Shown here: positions 19,180-31,200 of the stretch, in pieces
Layout of the letters: every line of letters starts with the position of its first letter
Position numbering within the stretch: the stretch's first letter is position 1
Assembly: GCA_032622095.1 (NCBI GenBank)
Contig: CP136061.1
Location: forward strand, 172,117,107 to 172,181,106
Source: Siphonodentalium dalli
Lineage: Eukaryota > Mollusca > Scaphopoda > Gadilida > Siphonodentaliidae
Direction: 5' to 3'
Length of the DNA stretch: 64,000 nt
Program-made: the position numbers and the translations under genes
Notes under the pieces: generated by a model
Database searches by the model: none
What the model saw: only the letters and a program-made list of their open reading frames with translations
What the model was told of the DNA's origin: nothing

Positions 19180-20290
19180 TGAAAGTGTCAATGACACTGT
19201 AGCTCAACTTGGATGGGGGATAATTTCATGTGTTAGAGTCAATGGATCAATTAGGAATGCAGAAAGTTTAAATGTCTTAGTAATAGTAGATCTAAACATG
19301 AAGAGATATAAATAAAGTAAAATCCAAGATGGCTGCTGGCGGCCATGTTTTCCAATGAATTTAAAAAAAATAGATAGCTCCCATATAGAGGTCACCGCGA
19401 TTATCAATAAAAGTTTGGTGATGAATGGATGAGGGTCTGTAGGGTGTGCCAAAGATTTTAATCATGCAAAGAGTAAAATCCAAGATGGCCACTGGTGGCC
19501 ATGTTTTTCAACGAAATTTATAAAAAATGTGATGGCACCTAGTGGTCTAGTAGTCACCCAAAATATCCATACAAAGTTTGGTGGCGATCGGATGAGGGAT
19601 TTGGTCTGTAGGGTGTGCCAAAGAATTTAGTCATGCAAAGAGTAAAATCCAAGATGGTTGCCGGCTGCCATGTTTTTCATTGAAAATTGTTCAAATTCGA
19701 TGGCTCCCATCTAGAGGTGATCCTAAACATACCTGTATATTTTCAAAACAATTCTGCAATAAATGCGGACTGCAGGGTGTGCCGATGGATTGTGCTGGCG
19801 GGCATGTTTTTTTATGAATTTTGGAAAAAATTGATAGCTTCCATCTAGAGGTCACCCCGAAGATCCATAAGAAGTTTGGTGATGATCAGATGAGCGAGGT
19901 CGCCTGTATGGTATGCCGAAGGATTTAGTCATATAAAAGAGGAAAATCCAAGGACACTGGGCAGCCATGTTTTTCAACGAAATTCGGTAAAAGTTGATGA
20001 CTTCCATCTAGGCGATTCTAAACATGGCTGTAAATTTTCAAAACAATTTTTCCAATAAATACAGGCTGCAGGGTGTGCCGATGGATTCAAAATTGAAATC
20101 GAAGATGGCTGCTGGATGCTGGCGCCAGTGTTTTAAAATAAATTTCGGAAAAAATTGATGGCTCCCATCTAGAGGTCACCCCGAAGGGTGAGAGATGTGA
20201 CCTGTAGGGTGTGCCAATGGAAATGGTTGATGGGTGGCGGGGACGAACGAATGGATGATGGGACGCCAACCCATGGCAAATTGGCGGACG
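19180..20290. repeat. Pearl-like element with left end and six diverged monomers
   Basis: The left terminus (TGAAAGTGTCAATGACACTG then TAGCTCAACTTGG) at 19180 is followed by monomers marked near 19320, 19477, 19645, 19795, 19947 and 20097, with a period of about 150-165 bp. The core wording differs from the 1-1500 array (GGTGTGCCAAAG instead of CCCGTGCTAAAG), so it belongs to an older or separate subfamily, shared with 3351-3933. It ends in a degenerate GGGACGAAC/GATGGG tract near 20235-20265; the hairpin right end is missing. Confidence 0.75.
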
Positions 20291-20706
20291 GAACCCAAAT
20301 TCGAACTTGACCTGTATATTGGGCTGGTAAACAGATATACCAAATTTCATTCCATTATGCTCAGACTTACTAAAGTTATCATCTGATAACGAAAAAAAAG
20401 CGAACAGATGGACATAATACTCTTTTTCTTCAAAACGTCCGTATAAAAACACAAGATTTTTCATCTTTTTTTCCAAACGGGCATATAAAACACAAGGTTT
20501 TTCATCAATATCGTCAAGGTACTATAGATGTGTACCCAAAAGAGCAATGATGAAAATATTACATATTTATCCTCAGCAGATATTTGGCTCTCGTTAAATG
20601 AACTATAATAGTGGTTGATACCATTGACATCAAATTTTCTAGATTTTCATTTCTGAAATGCACCATTTTGCTGAGAATGGACGGAGTTCGATATTTTCAT
20701 AGAAAC
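20291..20706. repeat. Second copy of dispersed repeat, then intron
   Basis: Positions 20291-20390 (CCCAAATTCGAACTTGACCT, CAGATATACCAAATTTCATT, AAAGTTATC) match 6055-6137 in wording and order. The rest to the exon at 20707 is AT-rich intron. The open frame at 20611-20826 on the plus strand is the antisense shadow of the DNMT3 exon. Confidence 0.55.
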
Positions 20707-20812
20707 CTGTGTTTATTTGAGGCTCTTCTTCATCTGTTGGGAATCCAGCCTCCGCCCACTGAGTTAGTTCGTTATCATTTGTTAGAGTTCTCCCAAACCT
20801 TTGAGCACAGAT
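20707..20812 (-). CDS. DNMT3: DNMT3 exon: PWWP end and start of linker
   Basis: The exon follows the acceptor TTCCACACAG and opens with ICAQRFGRTL, the end of the last PWWP helix. It continues with a segment containing ELTQWAEAGF and then an acidic stretch, TDEEEPQ. DNMT3A/B have the same order here: a W-A-x-x-G-F motif followed by a glutamate-rich stretch. The exon is 106 nt, phase 0 in and phase 1 out. The donor CACAG|GTTTCT is weak in its intron positions. It is chosen because its phase fits the next exon and because reading through gives no family resemblance. An extra small exon between this one and 17160 cannot be excluded. Confidence 0.8.
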
Positions 20813-20884
20813 CTGTGTGGAAGTAAATCATAAATAACTACTAAAGTAATTTCAAGTTTTATGTGACGTTCTAGCAAGGACAAA

Positions 20885-21110
20885 TGAAAGTGACAATGTG
20901 GCTCAACTTGGAGGGGATAATGAAACAATGCAGAAAGTTTAAATGTTTACATAATACAAGAGGTCAACCCAAAGAGCCATATGAAGTTTGAGATCAATTT
21001 GGTGAAAAATGTTGGCAGTAAGGGCATGCTGAAGTATTTAATGTTGCAAATAGTAAAATCCATGATGGCTGCTGGCAGCCATGTTTTTGTTTGAATAAAT
21101 TTCAAATTTG
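20885..21110. repeat. Pearl-like left-end fragment with one monomer
   Basis: The left terminus is shortened (TGAAAGTGACAATGTGGCTC AACTTGG) and followed by one full monomer marked by AAATCCATGATGGCTGCTGG near 21056. No microsatellite or right end. It lies in the 705 nt intron between exons 20707-20812 and 21518-21619. Confidence 0.7.
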
Positions 21111-21517
21111 ATCTCCCAACCACTTGTGTAGGATGCTCAAACTCAAACCCTGGATCAGTCCCTCATTATAATACATAATGGTGACCGTAATACATCACTC
21201 TTTCCGATAACTATATTATTCCATGCCGATATGTATGAAAAAGTTGATTATATTTTATGAAATATCCCACCACTAGATCTGGGCGTAAAGCCCACTGTAA
21301 AGACTAATGAGAACGGTCTTCAGTGTAAACTAGTATCTCTCTACAGATATCACAATCTGGTTCATGTCAAAAATAACTTGGGCTAATGTGAAGCATGCAT
21401 ACACCAAATATTAAGAAATTTTGTTGAATATTCATCAATGCTTACAATTGAATAGCAGTTTTATATATATATATAAATAAAAAAAAATATTTAAATCAAT
21501 AAAATTGGTTATCACAC

Positions 21518-21619
21518 CTTGAGAATTTCTGTTATTCCATTGCTGAATACTTTTGTTTTATTGGTCGACGCCTTCTCAATAAAATGTTCCATGAATGGAA
21601 CAATTTTTCCTTCAGATAT
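21518..21619 (-). CDS. DNMT3: DNMT3 exon: C-terminal part of PWWP domain
   Basis: This 34-codon exon starts after a polypyrimidine tract and AG at 21620-21621 and ends AAG|GTGTGA, phase 0 at both ends. It begins ISEGKIVPFMEHF and ends GITEILK. This matches the region just after the PWWP beta-barrel in DNMT3 proteins, where a strand leads into helices around the pattern KxxPxxxF...Y/NK...AIxEVLQ. It joins in frame to the next exon (20707-20812), giving the continuous helix segment EILK-ICAQRFGRTL. The upstream exon with the PWWP aromatic core should end in phase 0, but I do not see it between here and the N gap at 22467. The open frame extends upstream to about 21757, but that extension has no DNMT3 resemblance and is intronic. 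Confidence 0.85.
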
Positions 21620-21930
21620 CTGAAAAAAATATAGAAGATATTGCCGAGTTTCTAGAATAACATAATTGGGATTGTAAACATAATGGTGGTGTTCATCGGT
21701 AATCAAGCTAGCTTCACCATCACTGGATGGCTTATGTTGGCCTAATGCGTCTTTCAAATGGTTCCAACAGGGACACCTGAACAGTTTTCATGCTATCAGT
21801 GGCCAAATTGGCCAATGCCCAGATTTTTTTGAAAATGAACCAAGATAATTTCACTCATCCAAACAATTTTAAAGCCTAGAATTCAGGGGCATATTGTGGG
21901 AGGGGGCCTGGATATATATTGGGGGTGTCT

Positions 21931-22360
21931 GAGTATTTGAGTTACTATGTTGTTGGTTATCCAACAAATAAGTGGTGGCCGTGGTACTTATTTCACTTCA
22001 TCAATCTCGCCTTCATCCTAGTCAAATACATCCACCATGAAGGCGCTTTAATACAACAAATATAGTTATGATGATCACCAAAAGTTCCGACGGGCTCTCT
22101 GTGATCAGCTGACAGAAAACTATTCATCAAGGTGCAGGAGAAGTAGCACTGAACTTGTAGCTATTACTATCAGTAGAAAGCTCATACACAAATATGAGAA
22201 TTTCAACACATGGAAGCAACAGTGCAGGGGGTGCGTGGACAGGTCTAAAGAAACGAGGGCACAAACTGTTCCTACAAGGAGGCCTAGAGAATTATGTTAT
22301 GACTGTAAAGCCTGTGGCAAGCACCAGTGCAGAAACTGTTATGCTGTTGCACACATATAA
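21931..22360 (+). pseudogene. piggyBac-type transposase C-terminal fragment, frameshifted
   Basis: Frame one, from 21931, reads EYLSYYVVGYPTNKWWPWYL, then FHFINLAFILVKYIHHE, matching the conserved Y-x-x-x-[RK]-K-W-W...D/N-x-A segment of piggyBac transposases. It hits a stop near 22063. Frame two, 22067-22360, continues with HQKFRRALCDQLTENYSS and ends in the cysteine-rich C-terminal finger (CRGC, then CYDCKACG, CRNCY) before TAA. The two parts are one frame apart, so this is a broken copy; the upstream catalytic portion is not seen. It is on the strand opposite the DNMT3 exons and lies in the intron just left of the N gap. TTAA occurs at 22394-22397 but I cannot prove it is the element's end. 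Confidence 0.8.
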
Positions 22361-22466
22361 TTTATGTGGTACTTTCTTGTCCAGGTGCATAATTAAAACA
22401 AGAGATGGACTGTCGTCCGGTACATACTCCCTAATGGCATACCGCCTAGTGTGGGCATATCTATAA

Positions 22467-22566
22467 NNNNNNNNNNNNNNNNNNNNNNNNNNNNNNNNNN
22501 NNNNNNNNNNNNNNNNNNNNNNNNNNNNNNNNNNNNNNNNNNNNNNNNNNNNNNNNNNNNNNNNNN
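22467..22566. other. Assembly gap of 100 N
   Basis: A run of exactly 100 N is the usual placeholder for a gap of unknown size. Sequence just before it (TAGTGTGGGCATATCTATA at 22448-22466) already resembles a degenerate unit of the minisatellite that follows, which suggests the gap falls near the left edge of that array. It also means the linkage between the DNMT3 introns and the array depends on scaffolding. Confidence 0.95.
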
Positions 22567-25284
22567 CCTATATATGTGTGTGGCGGGGATACCTATATAT
22601 GTGTGTGGCGGGGATACCTATATATGTGTATGGTGAGGATACCTATATATGTGTGTGGTGAGGATACCTATAGATGTATGTGGTGGGGATACCTATAGAT
22701 GTATGTGGCGGGGATACCTATATATGTATGTGTTGGGGATACCTATAGATGTATGTGGCGGGGAGACCTATATATGTATGTGGCGGTGATACCTATATAT
22801 GTGTGTGGTGGAGATACCTATATATATGTGTGTGGTGGGGATACCTATATATGTTTGTGGTGGTGATACCTATAGATGTGTGTGGTGGGGATACCTATAT
22901 ATGTATGTGGTGGGGATACCTATAGATGTGTGTGGTGGGGATACCTATATATGTATGTGGAGGGGATACCTATATATGTATGTGGTGGGGATACCTATAT
23001 ATGTATGTGGTGGGGTTACCTATATATGTATGTGGTGGTGATACCTATATATGTGTTTGGCGCGGATACCTATATATGTGTGTGGTGGGGATACCTATAT
23101 ATGTATGTGGTGGGAATACCTTTAGATGTGTGTGTTGGGGATACCTATTCATGTATGTGGTGGGGATACCTATATATGTATGTGGTGGGGATACCTATAT
23201 ATGTATGTGGTGGGGATACCTATATATATGTGTGGTGGTGATACCTATATATGTATGTGGTGGGAATACCTATATATGTATGTGGTGGGGATACCTATAT
23301 ATGTGTGTGGTGGTGATACCTATATATGTGTGTGGCGAGGATACCTATATATGTATGTGGTGGGGATACCTATATATGTATGTGGTGGGGATACCTATAT
23401 ATGTATGTGGTGGGGATACCTATATATATGTGTGGTGGTGATACGTATATATGTGTGTGGCGAGTATACCTATATATGTGTGTGGTGGGGTTACCCATAT
23501 ATTTGTGTGGCGGGGATACCTATATATGTATGTGGTGGGGATACCTATATATGTATGTGGAGGGGTGACCTATATATGTGTGGTTGTGGGGAGACCTATA
23601 TATGTGTGTGGTGAGGATACCTATATATGTATGTGGTGGGGATACCTATAGATGTGTGTGGTGGAGATACCTATATATGTATGTGGTGGGGATACCTATA
23701 TCTATATATGTGTGTGGTGAGGATACCTATATATGTATGTGGTGGGGATACCTATATATGTGTGTGGCGGGGATACCTATATATGTATGTGGTGGGGATA
23801 CCTATATATGTATTTGGCGGGGATACCTATATATGTTTGTGGTGGGGATACCTATATATGTATGTGGCGGGGAGACCTATAGATGTATGTGGTGGGGATA
23901 CCTATAGATGTATGTGGTGGGGATACCTATATATGTATGTGGTGGTGATACCTATATATGTATGTGGCGGGGAGACCTATAGATGTGTGTGGCGGGGTTA
24001 CCTATAGATGTTTGTGGCGGGGATACCTATATATGTATGTGGTGGTGATACCTATAGATGCATGTGGTGGTGATACCTATATATGTATGTGGTGGTGAGA
24101 CCTATAGCTGTATGTGGCGGGGATACCTATATATGTGTGTGGTGGGGAGACTTATATATGTGTGTCGTGGTGATACCTATATATGTATGTGGTGGGGATA
24201 CCTATAGATGTATGTGGTGGTGATACCTATAGATCTATGTGGTGGGGATACCTATATATGTATGTGGTGAGGATATCTATATATGTGTGTGGTGAGGATA
24301 CCTATATATGTATGTGGTGGGGATACCTATATATGTGTGTGGTGGGGATACCTATATATGTATGTGGTGGGGATACCTATATATGTATTTGGCGGGGAGA
24401 CCTATAGATGTATGTGGCCGGGAAACCTATATATGTTTGTGGTGGGGATACCTATATATGTATGTGCCGGGGATACATATATATGTATATGGTGGGGATA
24501 CCTATATATTTATGTAGTGGGGATACATATATATGTATGTGGCGGGGAGACATATATATGTATGTGGCGGGGATACCTATAGATGTATGTGGTGGGGATA
24601 CCTATATATGTGTGTGGCGGGTATACCTATATATGTGTGTGGTGGGGATACCTATATATGTGTGTGGCGGGGATACCTATATATGTGTGTGGTGGGGATA
24701 CCTATATATGATTGTGGCGGGGAGACCTATATATGTGTGTGGTGGTGATACCTATAAATATGTGTGTGGTGGGAATACCTATATATGTGTGTGGGGCGGG
24801 AATACCTATATATGTGTGTGGCGGGGATACCTATATATGTGTGTGGCGGGGATACCTATATATGTGTGGTGGTGATACCTATATATGTGTGTGGTGGGGA
24901 GACCTATATATGTGTGTGGCGGAGATACCTATATATGTATGTGGTGAGGATACCTATATATGTATGTGGTGGGGATACCTATATATGTGTGTTTGTGGGG
25001 ATACCTATATATGTATGTGGTGGGGATACCTATATATGTGTGTGGTGGGGAAACTATATATGTATGTGGTGGTGACACGTATATATGTGTGTGGTGGGGA
25101 TACTTATATATGTATGTGGTGAGGATACCTATATATGTATGTGGTGAGGATACCTATATATGTGTGTGGCGGGGATACCTATATATGTGTGTGGCGGTGA
25201 TACCTATATATGTGTATGGTGAGGATACCTATATATGTGTGTGGTGAGGATACCTATAGATGTATGTGGTGCGGATACCTATAG

Positions 25285-28200
25285 ATGTATGTGGCGGGGA
25301 TACCTATATATGTATGTGTTGGGGATACATATAGATGTATATGGCGGGGAGACCTATATATGTATGTGGCGGTGATACCTATATATATGTGTGTGGTGGT
25401 GATACCTATATATATGTGTGTGGTGGGGATACCTATATATGTATATGGTGGGGATACCTATATATGTATGTGGTGGGGATACCTATATATGTATGTGGTG
25501 GGGTTACCTATATATGTATGTGGTGGTGATACCTATATATGTGTTTGGCGAGGATACCTATATATGTGTGTGGTGGGGATACCTATATATGTATGTGGTG
25601 GGAATACCTATAGATGTGTGTGTTGGGGATACCTATTCATGTATGTGGTGGGGATACCTATATATGTATGTGGTGGGGATACCTATATATGTATGTGGTG
25701 GGGATACCTATATATATGTGTGGTGGTGATACCTATATATGTATGTGGTGGGGATACCTATATATGTATGTGGTGGGGATACCTATATATATGTGTGGTG
25801 GTGATACCTATATATGTGTGTGGCGAGGATACCTATATATGTATGTGGTGGGGATACCTATATATGTATGTGGTGGGGATACCTATATATGTATGTGGTG
25901 GGGATACCTATATATATGTGTGGTGGTGATACCTATATATCTGTGTGGCGAGTATACCTATATATGTGTGTGGTGGGGATACCTATATATTTGTGTGGCG
26001 GGGATACCTATATATGTATGTGGTGGGGATACCTATATATGTATGTGGTGGGGTTACCTATAGATGTACGTGGTGGGGATACATATAGATGTATGTGGTG
26101 GTGATACCTATATATGTGTGTGGTGGGGATACCTATAGATGTATTTGGTGGGGATACCTATGGATGTATGAGGTGGGGATACCTATAGATGTATGTGGTG
26201 GTGATACCTATAGATGTATGTGGTGGGGATACCTATAGATGTATGTGGTGGGGATACATATAGACGTGTATGGCGGGGATACCTATAGATTTGTGTGGTG
26301 GGGATACCTATATATGTCTGTGGTGGGGATACCTATATATGTATGTGGTGGGGATACCTATAGATGTATGTGGTGGGGATACCTATAGATGTATGTGGTG
26401 GGGATACCTATATATGTGTGTGATGGGGATACATATAGATGTATGTGGTGGGGATACCTATAGATGTGTGGTGAGGATACCTATATATGTATGTGGTGGG
26501 GATACCTATATATGTATATTGTGGGGATACCTATATATGTATGTGGCGGGGATACCTATATATGTATGTGGTGGTGATACCTATAGATGTGTGTGGCGGG
26601 GATACCTATAGATGTGTGTGGTGGGGATACCTATAGATGTGTGTGGTGGAGATACCTATAGATGTATGTGGTGGTGCTACCTATATATGTATGTGGTGGG
26701 GATACCTATATATGTATGTGGCGGGGATACCCATAGATGTATGTGGGGGAGATACCTATAGATGTATGTGGTGGTGATGCCTATATATGTTTGTGGTGGT
26801 TATACCCATAGATGTATGTGGTGGAGATACCTATAGATGTATGTGGTGGTGATACCTATATATGTGTGTGGTGGTGATACCTATATATGTGTGTGGTGGG
26901 GATACCTATAGATGTATGTGGTGGGGATACCTATATATGTATGTGGTGGGGTTACCTATAGATGTACGTGGTGGGGATACATATAGATGTATGTGGTGGT
27001 GATACCTATATAATTTTATTATGTGTGTGGTGGGGATACCTATAGATGTATTTGGTGGGGATACCTATATATGTGTGTGGTGAGGATACCTATAGATGTG
27101 TGTGGCGGGGATACCTATGGATGTATGTGGTGGGGATACCTATAGATGTATGTGGTGGTGATACCTATATATGTATGTGGTGGGGATACATATAGACGTG
27201 TATGGCGGGGATACCTATAGATGTGTGTGGTGGGGATACCTATGGATGTATGTGGTGGGGATACCTATAGATGTATGTGGTGGTGATACCTATAGATTTG
27301 TGTGGTGGGGGTACCTATATATTTATGTGGTGGGGATAGCAATATATATGTGTGGTGGGGATACCTATAGACGTATGTGGTGGGGATACCTATATATGTG
27401 AGTGGTGGGTATACATATAGATGTATGTGGTGGGGATACCTATATATGTATGTGGTGGGGATACCTATATATGTGTGTGGTGAGGATACCTATAGATGTG
27501 TGGTGAGGATACCTATATATGTATGTGGTGGGGATACCTATATATGTGTGTGGTGAGGATACCTATAGATGTGTGGTGAGGATACCTATATATGTATGTG
27601 GTGGGGAGACCTATAGATGTGTGTGGCGGGGATACCTATAGATGTGTGTGGTGGGGATACCTATAGATGTGTGTGGTGGGGAGACCTATAGATGTGTGTG
27701 GTGGGGAGACCTATAGATGTATGTGGTGGGGATTCCTATATATGTATGTGGTGGTGATACATATATGTGTGTGTGGCGGGGATACCTATATATGTATGTG
27801 GTGGGGATACCTATATATGTGTGTGGCGGGGATACCTATATATGTGTGTGGCGGTGATACCTATATATGTGTATGGTGAGGATACCTATATATGTGTGTG
27901 GTGAGGATACCTATAGATGTATGTGGTGCGGATACCTATAGATGTATGTGGCGGGGATACCTATATATGTATGTGTTGGGGATACATATAGATGTATATG
28001 GCGGGGAGACCTATATATGTATGTGGCGGTGATACCTATATATATGTGTGTGGTGGTGATACCTATATATATGTGTGTGGTGGGAATACCTATATATGTG
28101 TGTGGTGGGGATACCTATATATGTATATGGTGGGGATACCTATATATGTATGTGGTGGGGATACCTATATATGTTTGTGGTGGGGTTACCTATATATGTA

Positions 28201-31200
28201 TGTGGTGGTGATACCTATATATGTGTTTGGCGAGGATACCTATATATGTGTGTGGTGGGGATACCTATATATGTATGTGGAGGGAATACCTATAGATGTG
28301 TGTGTTGGGGATACCTATTGATGTATGTGGTGGGGATACCTATATATGTATGTGGTGGGGATACCTATATATGTATGTGGTGGGGATACCTATATATATG
28401 TGTGGTGGTGATACCAATATATGTATGTGGTGGGGATACCTATATATGTATGTGGTGGGGATACCTATATATATGTGTGGTGGTGATACCTATATATGTG
28501 TGTGGCGAGGATACCTATATATGTATGTGGTGGGGATACCTATATATGTATGTGGTGGGGATACCTATATATGTATGTGGTGGGGATACCTATATATATG
28601 TGTGGTGATGATACCTATATATCTGTGTGGCGAGTATACCTATATATGTGTGTGGTGGGGATACCTATATATTTGTGTGGCGGGGATACATATATATGTA
28701 TGTGGTGGGGATACCTATATATGTATGTGGTGGGGTTACCTATAGATGTACGTGGTGGGAATACATATAGATGTATGTGGTGGTGATACCTATATATGTG
28801 TGTGGTGGGGATACCTATAGATGTATTTGGTGGGGATACCTATGGATGTATGAGGTGGGGATACCTATAGATGTATGTGGTGGTGATACCTATAGATGTA
28901 TGTGGTGGGGATACCTATAGATGTATGTGGTGGGGATACATATAGACGTGTATGGCGGGGATACCTATAGATGTGTGTGGTGGGGATACCTATATATGTC
29001 TGTGGTGGGGATACCTATATATGTATGTGGTGGGGATACCTATAGATGTATGTGGTGGGGATACCTATAGATGTATGTGGTGGGGATACCTATATATGTG
29101 TGTGATGGGGATACATATAGATGTATGTGGTGGGGATACCTATAGATGTGTGGTGAGGATACCTATATATGTATGTGGTGGGGATACCTATATATGTATA
29201 TTGTGGGGATACCTATATATGTATGTGGCGGGGATACCTATATATGTATGTGGTGGTGATACCTATAGATGTGTGTGGCGGGGATACCTATAGATGTGTG
29301 TGGTGGGGATACCTATAGATGTGTGTGGTGGAGATACCTATAGATGTATGTGGTGGTGCTACCTATATATGTATGTGGTGGGGATACCTATATATGTATG
29401 TGGCGGGGATACCCATAGATGTATGTGGGGGAGATACCTATAGATGTATGTGGTGGTGATGCCTATATATGTTTGTGGTGGTTATACCCATAGATGTATG
29501 TGGTGGAGATACCTATAGATGTATGTGGTGGTGATACCTATATATGTGTGTGGTGGTGATACCTATATATGTGTGTGGTGGGGATACCTATAGATGTATG
29601 TGGTGGGGATACCTATATATGTATGTGGTGGGGTTACCTATAGATGTACGTGGTGGGGATACATATAGATGTATGTGGTGGTGATACCTATATAATTTTA
29701 TTATGTGTGTGGTGGGGATACCTATAGATGTATTTGGTGGGGATACCTATATATGTGTGTGGTGAGGATACCTATAGATGTGTGTGGCGGGGATACCTAT
29801 GGATGTATGTGGTGGGGATACCTATAGATGTATGTGGTGGTGATACCTATATATGTATGTGGTGGGGATACATATAGACGTGTATGGCGGGGATACCTAT
29901 AGATGTGTGTGGTGGGGATACCTATGGATGTATGTGGTGGGGATACCTATAGATGTATGTGGTGGTGATACCTATAGATTTGTGTGGTGGGGGTACCTAT
30001 ATATTTATGTGGTGGGGATAGCAATATATATGTGTGGTGGGGATACCTATAGACGTATGTGGTGGGGATACCTATATATGTGAGTGGTGGGTATACATAT
30101 AGATGTATGTGGTGGGGATACCTATATATGTATGTGGTGGGGATACCTATATAAGTGTGTGGTGAGGATACCTATAGATGTGTGGTGAGGATACCTATAT
30201 ATGTATGTGGTGGGGATACCTATATATGTGTGTGGTGAGGATACCTATAGATGTGTGGTGAGGATACCTATATATGTATGTGGTGGGGAGACCTATAGAT
30301 GTGTGTGGCGGGGATACCTATAGATGTGTGTGGTGGGGATACCTATAGATGTGTGTGGTGGGGAGACCTATAGATGTGTGTGGTGGGGAGACCTATAGAT
30401 GTATGTGGTGGGGATTCCTATATATGTATGTGGTGGTGATACATATATGTGTGTGTGGCGGGGATACCTATATATGTATGTGGTGGGGATACCTATATAT
30501 GTGTGTGGCGGGGATACCTATATATGTGTGTGGCGGTGATACCTATATATGTGTATGGTGAGGATACCTATATATGTGTGTGGTGAGGATACCTATAGAT
30601 GTATGTGGTGCGGATACCTATAGATGTATGTGGCGGGGATACCTATATATGTATGTGTTGGGGATACATATAGATGTATATGGCGGGGAGACCTATATAT
30701 GTATGTGGCGGTGATACCTATATATATGTGTGTGGTGGTGATACCTATATATATGTGTGTGGTGGGAATACCTATATATGTGTGTGGTGGGGATACCTAT
30801 ATATGTATATGGTGGGGATACCTATATATGTATGTGGTGGGGATACCTATATATGTTTGTGGTGGGGTTACCTATATATGTATGTGGTGGTGATACCTAT
30901 ATATGTGTTTGGCGAGGATACCTATATATGTGTGTGGTGGGGATACCTATATATGTATGTGGAGGGAATACCTATAGATGTGTGTGTTGGGGATACCTAT
31001 TGATGTATGTGGTGGGGATACCTATATATGTATGTGGTGGGGATACCTATATATGTATGTGGTGGGGATACCTATATATATGTGTGGTGGTGATACCAAT
31101 ATATGTATGTGGTGGGGATACCTATATATGTATGTGGTGGGGATACCTATATATATGTGTGGTGGTGATACCTATATATGTGTGTGGCGAGGATACCTAT

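Larger units (their letters stand above)
3185..21619 (-). other. DNMT3: DNMT3-family DNA methyltransferase locus, internal part, nine exons
   Basis: Nine minus-strand exons read in order from 21619 down to 3185. Each has an AG acceptor and a GT donor, and their lengths (102, 106, 183, 42, 86, 48, 65, 55 and 132 nt) sum to 819 nt, a single open frame of 273 codons in which every junction phase agrees. The product runs from the C-terminal helices of a PWWP domain, through an acidic linker, to a complete ADD domain (GATA-like finger, PHD-like finger, C-terminal segment). This order is specific to DNMT3A/DNMT3B-type de novo cytosine methyltransferases, where PWWP reads H3K36 methylation and ADD reads unmethylated H3K4 in the nucleus. 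The promoter, N-terminus, PWWP core and catalytic domain are not in the visible sequence. Introns range from 392 nt to about 7.4 kb and are rich in repeats. The family assignment is secure; membership of a particular subfamily is not resolvable here. Confidence 0.9.

Noticed and set aside
20611-20826. Plus-strand open frame of 71 codons
   Set aside because: It is antisense to the DNMT3 exon 20707-20812, whose minus-strand reading has clear family motifs and splice sites.
21620-22466. PWWP core exon just upstream of 21619
   Set aside because: The only W-W-P wording here (near 21970) is on the plus strand and belongs to the piggyBac fragment. The minus-strand frame 21620-21757 has no PWWP features.
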